Assembly: GCA_025531455.1 (NCBI GenBank)
Contig: JAMYHL010000030.1
Coordinates: 248,001-312,000, forward strand
Source of the DNA: Apiotrichum sp. Y4204
Taxonomy: Eukaryota; Basidiomycota; Tremellomycetes; Trichosporonales; Trichosporonaceae
Direction: 5' to 3'
Length of the DNA: 64,000 nucleotides
Below the pieces are notes generated by a model that searched no databases, had not been told where the DNA came from, and worked only from the letters and a program-made list of their open reading frames with translations. Positions 55,732 through 64,000 of the stretch are shown piece after piece; the stretch's first letter is position 1; each line of letters opens with the position of its first letter. The position numbers were made by a program, and so were the translations under genes.

Positions 55732-57597
55732 TTACAGCTCCTTGAGGGACGCGTCCATGACGTCGGCCAGGATGGCAATGTGCTCCTCGCCAAAGGTGAG
55801 CATCGGGCGGAGACGGACGGCGGCGGTACCACTGCCGCCGCACTGGACGCCCTTGGAGCGCATCTTGCCGAGGAACGCGTCACGGACCTCGGTGGACGGC
55901 AGGTCGAACGCCTGGAAGGTGGCCTCCTCCTGGCCACGGTGGTTGGACACGAGGTTCTGGTGGCGCGAAAAGACGTCGTTGAACGCGGCAGTGAGCTTGT
56001 CGCCCGTCTTGCGCGTGTGTTCGACGAGGTTGTTGTCGCGGATCACGCGGATAATCTCGCGGGCCTGGAGCGTGCGCATGGGGTCACCCATCCAGGTGTT
56101 GTAGTTGCGGTACGGCGCGTTGGGGCGCGTCTCAAAGTTGTGGAAGATACCCGCCTGCTGCATCTTTTTGGAAAAGGTGACAAAGTCGGGCTCCTCGCCC
56201 TTCTGGAGACCCCACTTCTCGTGGGCCCAGAAGGTGCCAGTGGCGCCGACACCGGTCTGGACCTCGTCGACGATGAAGAAGGCTCCGTGCTTGCGGGCGA
56301 TCAGGCGGAGCTGGCGGAAAAAGTTGGGGGAAGCGTGGCAGTCACCACCCTCAGAGAGGATAGGCTCAATAATGACAGCGGCAACTGGCTTGTTCTTCTT
56401 GTGCTGGACGAGCTGGTCCTCGTATGCGGCAAGGCAGCGGTCCTCCTCGGCCTGGTTCTCCTTAACGTGCTCGTTGAGCGGGTACTTGAGCTGGGGGAAG
56501 TCGGCGACAGGCCAGTCGAACGCGGGAATGTCAATCTTGTGGATGGCCTTGGAGCGGGTAGCGGAGAGCGAGCCGAAGAGACGGCCGTGGAAGCCGCTCT
56601 TGAACGACATGACAGTGAGCTGCGGGGCACCGGGCTCCTGGTTGAGCATACACGAGTCGAGCTCCTCCTTGGTGAATGCGACGTCGCGGCCACCACGCTC
56701 GCGCTGGCGATAAGCCATGAACGCGGCCTTGAAGGCGGTCTCGTTTGCACTCGAGCCACAGAGCGAGGTGACCAGCTGGCTGAGGCCCTGAGGGCGGACA
56801 GTCATGAGACCAGTCTCGAGGTACTCTGCCCAGTCCTTTGGCGGGAACGATCCGAGCGCCGGGCGGTTGATGGCGGCAGTGATGAACTCGTCCTAGGTGT
56901 TAGAAATCGTGCGAGTGGGGTAATGAGGGCGGCGGAGACAGCCCAATCGGGAGTGATCGAGTCTGCGGACAGAGCGCGAGGGAGCCTGCAAGGGACTCGG
57001 AAGCGGAGAGCTTCAAAGAACCGGAATGCAGGTCGGAAAGGTTTCCCAAGGGCATTGCGCGCGCTGAGGCGCTCATCCCAGACCCTCACGGCAATACTGA
57101 TCATGATTCCGCCGGTCGCACTCCCACTCTCTACTCACAGTCTTTGCGAGCTCAATGAGCTGGGGCACGTTGTATCCGAGGGCGATGGACGAGATCTGGG
57201 CAAACACGTCGAGGAGCGTGTTGCCGTCCGCGTCGACGAGGTAGTTGCCGCTCGACTTGGCATAGTCGCCGACGAGGACGTGTGTGCGCGAGTCCTGGAT
57301 CTTGTCGATCGCGGCCGACTTGGGGGGTGAGCAAACGGGACAAAGGCGAGTTATGCCAGGCATTGGGGAGACTGGCTCATGATGATGTTCACAAACCAGA
57401 CGCGACCACCCTCACACCAGCTTACGGTCAGTACTCACGGCAGCCTTGCTCGCGGGGCCGGGGACGGTGCTGGTGTGGACCTGGGGCTTGAGCGGCTCGT
57501 CGGGGATGAGGGAGCGGGACGAGAATGCGCGGGCAGCCGCGGGCGCGCGGCTGGCACTGGCACGGAGGGCGCGGGCGGGGATGGCAACCGAACGCAT
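55732..57597 (-). CDS. UGA1: 4-Aminobutyrate aminotransferase (GABA transaminase), mitochondrial
   Basis: PLP enzyme moving the amino group of GABA to 2-oxoglutarate, giving succinate semialdehyde. Three exons, 57439-57597, 57139-57318 and 55732-56892, give 499 residues (yeast Uga1 is 471). The N-terminus MRSVAIPARALRASASRAP is a typical mitochondrial presequence; yeast Uga1 is cytosolic, animal GABA-T mitochondrial. Motifs: DADGNTLLDVFAQISSIALGYN, CGSSANETAFKAAF, SFKSGFHGRLFGSLSATRSK, VAAVIIEPILSEGGD, FFIVDEVQTGVGATGTFWAHE and VTFSKKMQQAG with the PLP lysine (355/356). The 246-nt intron between exons 2 and 3 is longer than usual. Confidence 0.95.
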
Positions 57598-58422
57598 GAT
57601 GGATGGATGGGGTGGGGTGAGAAAAATAGAGGACGGAAGGGAAGGGGTATATGTAGTAAAAGGTGTGGTGGGGCTGGAGTTGTTGCTGTAACCGACGCGG
57701 CTATGAGCTGCGAGCTGCTTGGAATGACGACTGCCGCCGGTGCGCGGGGTTGCCGCTCCATGCCGCCCCCATAGGATGGGAATGGGAGCTCCCTCGCGCC
57801 GCTCGAGGCGACAGACACGCGACATGCATACCAAATTGTCAGGGCGCTGTGCGCCGCTGTGCTGTCGGCCAGTGAGAGCGTTGCTTGCAATCAAAGACAC
57901 GACGAGCGCGGCGATGCGAGCGATGCGAGCGAGAGAGGGATGCCTCGGCAACACATATCTCCTATATCTCCAGCCAGTTGGGTGTGCATTCAGCTCGGCT
58001 CGCCGGCCCGTACCCGCGCTGATCGAGCCGATCCCCCTCTCTGTGCGTCATGGCACAGAATGATCTGCAGTGTGTTTATCCACCAGGCGGGACACAGTCC
58101 AGGGAGACCAAGGCACTTTAGGCGAGCTCGGCCTCTCTCCACATGTGAGTCCCCCTCCACTCTCCACTCTGTTGATGCATTTCGCATCGTGGACGCTTGT
58201 TTGCCGCGAGCGAGCAGGCGAGGCTAAGAGCATTAGTGCGCGAGGTGGGCAATTCAGTGGGAAAGCAAAGCCCAGGCCCAGGAACTCCGCACGCACCGAC
58301 AACGATGGGTCGGACATGGCCGACAGTGGGATGAGTGGGCCACACGACGTGCCCCACCGTCCACTCTAGCGATCTAGCAGAGGTTCTCTGGCTCGTCAGC
58401 GATACCATCCTCACACACCACC
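57598..58422. promoter_or_regulatory. Divergent promoter region shared by GABA transaminase and amidase
   Basis: 825 bp between the two ATGs. One GATAA core (plus-strand TTATCC) lies near 58075-58081, with additional GATAT/GATC words nearby. The arrangement suggests common nitrogen control, but binding sites are not proven. Confidence 0.45.
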
Positions 58423-60251
58423 ATGACGAGCTCTACGACCTGGGAGAGCGTCGCGGCCGCGAAGCGCGCGGCGCGGGACGCGTGCATCCCGCGCGAGTGG
58501 CTTATTGTCGACGACGACAGCGTGCTCGACGTCACGGGGGTGCCGCACACTTGCGGCGTGCTCACCCCCGCCGAGCTGGAGATTACAGAGACGCCGGCGC
58601 CCGCGCTCGTGGAGCGTATCCTGGCGCGCGAGCTGTCCTCTGAGCAGGTGGTCACCGCGTTTTGTAAGCGTGCGGCCGTCGCGCAGCAGCTCGTGAGTGG
58701 CAACACTGGAGTGTTCATTGAATTGTGAGAGACCTAATACTGATAGTAGACCAACTGCCTCACGGAGATCCTCTTTGACGATGCGATGGCGCGCGCGAGA
58801 GAGATTGACGCGCAGTACGCGCGCGATGGGAACCCGCGAGGGCCGCTACATGGTCTCCCCGTGTCGCTCAAGGACAACTTTAATATCAAGGATGTGGACA
58901 CGACGGTCGGGTTCATTGCGTGGTGCAATGAGCCGCAGGCGGATGATTCCGAGATGACCAAGATTATGCGCGAGTCCGGGGCGGTCATCCACTGCAAGAC
59001 GAACGTGCCGACTGCCATGGTGGGAGGACGGTGGCAGATAAAAGACTGACTCTCAGATGATTGCAGAGTCATACAACAATGTGTGGGGATACACCCGGAA
59101 CCCGTGGAACCGCAAGACGTCGTCTGGCGGCTCATCCGGCGGTGAGGGTGCGCTCCTTGCGATGAAGGGTGAGTTGAGCTGGCCACGGAAGTGAAGATCT
59201 CCGAGAGCCCGCCCTCTTACGGACGTACACATCTAGAACACCCCCCTCTTCAGCTCTGACACCAGGCTCGCCGATCGGCGTCGGCACCGACATTGGCGGC
59301 TCCATCCGCATCCCGTCCGCGTTCTCCGGCATCTTCGGCCTCAAGCCCTCCTTTGGCCGTTTCGCAACCTACGGCTCGCGCAGCGGCATGCCGGGGCAGG
59401 AGAGCGTGCGGTCCATCAACGGCCCGATGTCGGCGTCCCTCGACGCCTGCGAGCTGTGGGCACGCACCGTCGTCGCCTCGCGGCCGTGGGAGCGCGACCC
59501 GAACATGGTGCCCCTCCCGTGGCGCGACGACCCGCTCCCTGAGAAACTCTGCTTCGGCATGATCCTCGACGACGGTATCTGCCGCCCCACGCCGCCTGTC
59601 CTCCGCGCCCTCCGTGAGACCCGCGCCGCTTTGGAGGCTGCCGGACACCGCGTCGTCGAGTGGACGCCGTACCGCCCCGAACAGTCGAAATCCATCCTCG
59701 AGCGCTTCTTCGTCGGCGACGGCGGCGCCAAGATCTCGGGCTTTATCGCGCAGGGCGGCGAGCCGTGGCCCCTCGGCCTCGCGACGTATGAGGCAGCCGC
59801 CGCCGCCGCCAAGGCGACCCCGCCGCTCGTAGGCGACCTGTGGAGCGTGCAGGCCGAGCGGACGGCGTACGCCAAGGCCGCGCTGGACCACTGGATGGTG
59901 TCGCGCGAGCTGACGGGAACGGGGCGCCCGTTCGACGGCGTCATTGCCCCCGTGAGCGCGTACTCTGCGTGTCCGCACCACACGTTCGAGCACGTCACAT
60001 ACACGTCGATATGGAACATTACGGACCAGGCGGCGGCCGTCTTCCCCGTGACGAGGGTGACCCTCGACGACGTGTGTGCCGAGCTGGACGGGCACCGCGA
60101 CGACGTGGAGAAGCGGATCCACGAGCGCTACCATCCCGAAGAGGTGCTCGGCGCGCCGGTCGCGCTCCAGGTCGTCACTATGCGTCTCGAGGAGGAGAAG
60201 GCGCTCAAGCTTGCGCGGGTCGCTGCCCAGGCGCTCGCCATGAAGGCCTAG
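58423..60251 (+). CDS. Amidase-signature hydrolase, acetamidase (AmdS)-like
   Basis: Hydrolyses amides to acid and ammonia. Four exons, 58423-58692, 58750-59019, 59057-59168 and 59266-60251, give 545 residues, the usual acetamidase length. The Ser-cisSer-Lys triad is complete: Lys131 in VSLKDNFNIK, Ser206 in TSSGGSSGGEG and Ser230 in GTDIGGSIRIPSAF. The spacing (75 and 24 residues) is identical to that of well-studied amidase-signature enzymes. The N-terminus (WESVAAAKRAARDACIPREW) and C-terminus (LQVVTMRLEEEKALK) resemble fungal acetamidases. It diverges from a GABA transaminase gene, consistent with use of amides or omega-amino acids as nitrogen source. Confidence 0.93.
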
Positions 60252-61752
60252 GACAAAGGTATTGGTTGTATCGCTGCATAGTATGAATAAGCTATCTTGT
60301 GAATGTGAGCTGGCCGTGTCAATAACATTGTAACACGCGAGCTACGACCACGGGTCACGATGCCTGATCTCGTTATCACAAATATCCGCATGTCCACAAA
60401 CGCCTCCACACCGGGCCACAATCTTCCACAACCCCTCGCGCTGCACAAGATTACCCGCGCCACCAGGGAGTGGGCATCCTCGCTCGCATCGCCCGACTTC
60501 GGCTACAGAGATATCTCGCAAGCAAGGGTGCGTGGAGCGAGCCGATAAGAGCCAGGGACAAGCAGGGCTGACACTGGAGGTTATACGACGTATACGACAC
60601 ATACCCGCGCCCATGCACCAGCCTGCCAGCGGCCTGCCGGCGGCTACCACCCCAGACTCGTGCCATGCACTTGCTCTAGACTCTTTTAGCTGCATTCATA
60701 TCCGTGTAGTCTTTCTCGTTTACAGATGCATTCCGCACCAGGCTCGGGGTCAGGCTCGGATATCTGCAAGCGAAGTGCGAGGCGCAAAGCCACGATGGGG
60801 AGCGTGAAGGACGACCCGGAGTTGCCTTGCGACAAAAAAGATATGTGGTGGTACCCGCCCGCTTCTACGTCCAGCTCGACGCGTCTGGACTCCGAAGTCG
60901 ACATGTCTCAAAGTCGGGTGGATAGGTTGAACGCAATTGTTGGATATGTTCTAGACCTGTGATTTCCTCTCCCTGTTGAAACGTTCCACACCCCATATCC
61001 CAGTCCACTCCACTTGATCTCCGCCCCAATATCGAGAACCAAAACCGAGTCCGAACCCAGACGGAGTGTCGGGATCGCTGCCAGTGGGCGATATCGATAC
61101 AGGTCGACAGTCGCCGTATCGCGACTCGGCCTCGGTCCCCGATCGCCGACAGCAATATCTGAGGCACATGGACATGGGCGGACATGTCCACTGGTGACCG
61201 GCACGTTCTGCCATTCCGCCACCATGACGCACGAGCTCACACACAGATCACAGATCCAGAGGCCAGAGTCGAGGTCACACGACCACTGTCCGCATGCATA
61301 ACCGTGATCCACACTCCCAGAATTCCAGAATCGACGCGCGTCTACATTTGGTGTACGTGGGAATCGCTCGTGGAGTGCCCCTGCACAAGCTGCTGCACTG
61401 ACATCTACCGAGTTTCTCGCACACGCAGTCTGCAGTGCTGCTAGCAGTATAACAAGCATGCCGCACAGACATCCGGCGCTAGCGCGCGCAAATACATGAG
61501 TGGAGTGGGATCCAATACATACACGCCGGGCCAATAGGCCAACGGCCAACAGTCAATGGGCTGTGAGACATTGCCCATGACGTCAAACAAGCAGTGTGGC
61601 TCGGGCAAAGGCATGCGAGACACGACCGATGGCGGTACTCATCACCCCGCGTTCCGGGCGATGCACCACTTGCGGACTATGTCTGGCACAATGTCTTGTC
61701 GCTCCACTGGATCCCTGGACCCAGACCAATCTTCGATCCGTAATGTACACTG
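60252..61752. other. Convergent 3' region between the amidase and OXR1 genes
   Basis: 1.5 kb between two stop codons, with no supportable gene. Short frames at 60360-60548 and 60726-60962 lack codon bias and splice support. Confidence 0.5.
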
Positions 61753-63404
61753 TTACGCGGTCCCCCACACCTCGAGTCCGATACACTCGAAGTTGTGCCG
61801 CTTGTCGCTCTGCGTCGAGCCGTCGAGACAGAGAATGTCGTTGTCAAATGCTGGAGATGTTGCTGATGAGTTGCGCGTAAATGTCGCGTCGAGGATGAGG
61901 CCGTACGAGTTGCCGCTGGTTGTCAGCTGGGGACGATGCGGGAACCACTCACCCGCCACCAAAGGATATAAAGCCCGACTCGCAGAGCGCAATGTACTGG
62001 TTCCTGCCTGTCCAGCGGAACACGCGCGGCTTGCTCTGTCCGCTCTCAAACTTGAACATGAATCTGGGATGAGCTTGGATTAGGTCAAAAAGCTCACGAT
62101 TCGCCAGAACCGTAGTATGTCCCCTCGCGCTTCGAGATCGCCTCGTTGAGGAAAATGCCAAACACGTGGCCCTCGCTGTCCTTCACGACGAGCAGGTTGC
62201 CGCTGGCGCGGTGGGACTCTGCGTACTTTTCCGTCTGGCGGTAGAGCGTTGATAGTGACGCGCCGTGCTGGTCCAGCGAGACTGCGGTCAGGGGGTGCCG
62301 CGGGGTATACTCACAGAGAAGGCTCCACGAGTCGGCGAGACGTTGTCGCGGCGGCAGCATTGCTCGCAACTGAATGGGTCAGACGGAGCAGTGTGTAGCA
62401 CCCACCTCCTTGGCCTGCGATGCCAGCAGCACCGGCGCGGTCAGCTCGTTGCGACCCAGCAGCCTGGTATTGCTAAACTCCTCGTCCTCCTCATCGTGCC
62501 CCAGCCCCGTGGGCTTGAATGCCGGTGCGCCCGAGGGCGGCACATATGTCCCTGCGACCTGCGTCTGAGTTGCAAACGGCGACTTGTGGCTGATATCGAT
62601 GGGAAGAGCCGTCTTTGTGGGGCCATCCTCGCCACCAAACACCGAGTTGGTAAGCACGGATCGCTTCCATTTGGATGCCAGGCGCGTCGTCGCAAACACA
62701 TCCGCTAGGGACCGTGACGGCGACTCGGTGCGCTCCTTGTCCTTGCTCTCGTTCCTCGACGTGCTCCGGCTGCGCGGCGGGGGCAGCTTACCCGAAGCGG
62801 TGTACTGGTCCGACTGGCGGCGGATACGGCGGAACTCTGAAGCAGCGTCGTCGTTCATCGTGTTCTGTGGTGCGTGAATAAGAATATGTGCATCGGTGAC
62901 CCGGGGCGGCGAGCTGGGACCAGGGGAATCGCTCGACCACATTAACGACCTCGAGGGCGAGCCCCCGATCGACGAGCGAGATGTGAGGCGGCGCAGCGGA
63001 GGATGTGCTGAATGGTTACCCACGGATGCTGCTGATGGCGGCGCGTCATCCGCCGCGAAGAGATCAAGGCCTTGGTGGAGGGATAAAGGGGCAGCGGTCA
63101 TGGGAGCCTGCATGATGTTGTTGCTGTTGTGGTTGTCGTCAATGTCATCAAAGGATCCGAGCAGATCAGTCTCGTCGAGCCGTGCAGAACTGGGCCGCTG
63201 GTGGCTTGAAGCGGTGGGTGAGGACGAGGTGCGGCGGTGCTTGTGTGGTGAAGTGCTCGGCGAGTCCAGGACTTCTAATGGACCAGGGCCAGAGGCAGAA
63301 TGGAAATCGCCAAAGTCAGAGGACGAGGTGGACGGCTGCTTGCGATGTGACGGGACACCGTTGTCTGCGTTGCGCTGCGTGTGCCAAGGACTGCCACCGA
63401 ACAT
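61753..63404 (-). CDS. OXR1: TLDc-domain oxidation resistance protein
   Basis: TLDc proteins protect against oxidative damage and in yeast Oxr1 regulates V-ATPase assembly. Five exons: 62406-63404, 62315-62369, 62098-62281, 61953-62063 and 61753-61915, giving 503 residues. The first 320 residues are Ser/Pro-rich and disordered. The TLDc domain follows: NELTAPVLLASQAKELRAM, WSLLFSLDQHGASLSTLY, LLVVKDSEGHVFGIFLNEA, YYGSGESFMFKF, NQYIALCESGFISFGGGGNSYGL and the ending RHNFECIGLEVWGTA. The catalytic-like Gly-Ser-Gly-Glu and Cys-Glu positions of TLDc are intact. Intron 62282-62314 is 33 nt, a multiple of three with no stop, so retention would insert 11 residues. Confidence 0.93.
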
Positions 63405-63934
63405 GATGAAGAAAGGAGATGTGGGGAAGGGATACGATGGGATTTTAAGGGGGAGGGCTGGCGAGTGCAGAGTAGCTCGACATGGGAGCTGGAAAGCAAG
63501 CGGGGAGGACTGGGCAGTGGGGGCGATTGCCCGATTGAAAGTGAGAGGGGAGGGAGATGCGGATGGGAAAGAGGACACGAATGCAAGAGCAATGACCGAA
63601 CTCGGAGTGCTCTCGAACAGGACACACAAAGATGTGGCCGATGACCATCGCATCGCCCGTCCAGGCGGGCCCCGGCCTGTACGCCTGTGTGACCTCGGCG
63701 CGTGGCGCGGAGCGGGGGCGGGCCGCGGTCTCCGTCTCCATTGTATGTCATTCATTCTCCATTGACATCATTCCTAATCGCCTCCCTAATCAACGAGATG
63801 TAATCACAAAGACACGTGTATTAACCCCGGCATTTGCCACCCAGAAAAATACAAAAAGTTGCTGCCCTTGTGGAATTTCTGGCGGCGGTCGTGAGGATCC
63901 CATCTCGTCGTCAACACACTCCCTCATCACCGCC
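63405..63934. other. Divergent upstream region of OXR1 and the next gene
   Basis: 530 bp, G-rich on the plus strand near OXR1 (GGGAGGG, GAGAGGGGAGGGAG). No gene recognised. Confidence 0.45.
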
Positions 63935-64000
63935 ATGGTCGGGCAGCGGAAGCGCAAGACGTCGATCGTGCCGACAGGAGGCAAGGGGCGCGGCGCGGTG
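63935..64000 (+). CDS. Start of an unidentified gene, cut by the window edge
   Basis: ATG in CCGCCATGG context opens a basic N-terminus, MVGQRKRKTSIVPTGGKGRG, continuing past the edge. Only 22 codons are visible; no family can be named. Confidence 0.5.
   Translation, partial: MVGQRKRKTSIVPTGGKGRGAV

Noticed and set aside
55780..57330. 516-codon plus-strand open frame
   Set aside because: Antisense to the GABA transaminase exons and reading through their introns; no domain, and the minus-strand gene is unambiguous.
60360..60548. 62-codon plus-strand frame after the amidase
   Set aside because: Plausible-looking peptide, but no codon bias, no splice partner and no recognisable motif.

Overview
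This window is eukaryotic nuclear DNA from a basidiomycete yeast, most likely a tremellomycete and probably of the order Trichosporonales (inference). The evidence is dense genes on both strands with many very short introns. Most introns are 32-60 nt, with GTRNGT donors, CTRAC-type branch points a few bases from the acceptor, and coding exons that prefer C or G at codon third positions. Proteins such as Sec61, Rpa135, Rfc4, Fbp1 and Psd1 are fungal in type. There are no bacterial operons, insertion sequences or CRISPR arrays. Exon structures below were built by hand from splice motifs and reading phase. In every complete gene the exon lengths sum to a multiple of three and end in a stop codon.

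Layout from left to right: SEC61 (cut by the left edge) diverges from DUS3, followed by a D-2-hydroxyacid dehydrogenase. Next come a mitochondrial citramalyl-CoA-lyase-like CitE protein and a mitochondrial MaoC/HotDog hydratase in tandem, which look like two thirds of an itaconate/C5-dicarboxylate catabolic route. A GT61-type glycosyltransferase then diverges from a DHA1 drug/polyamine-type MFS transporter. CSTF2/RNA15 diverges from a small 8-cysteine GPI protein. After these come an 869-residue orphan membrane protein with LGPTFEIATPFFT repeats, RFC4 and a LYR-motif protein.

A gene-poor 3.8 kb stretch (25565-29380) with a decayed short repeat separates these from an atypical bZIP factor, RMI1, PSD1 (with unusual candidate alternative first exons), FBP1, a HAPSTR1-like protein and RPA135. 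A 32-residue metallothionein-like gene follows, split over three tiny exons. Then come MIOX divergent from an alpha-glucoside-type sugar transporter, an orphan 10-exon protein, GABA transaminase divergent from an amidase (a plausible nitrogen-catabolic pair), and OXR1 (TLDc). A gene start is cut off by the right edge.

Most genes are single-copy housekeeping functions: protein translocation, tRNA modification, replication, recombination, mRNA 3' processing, rRNA transcription, phospholipid synthesis and gluconeogenesis. The more distinctive features are the itaconate-like pair, the GABA-T/amidase pair, the MIOX/transporter pair, the hidden metallothionein, the PSD1 alternative 5' exons and the repeat-bearing orphan.
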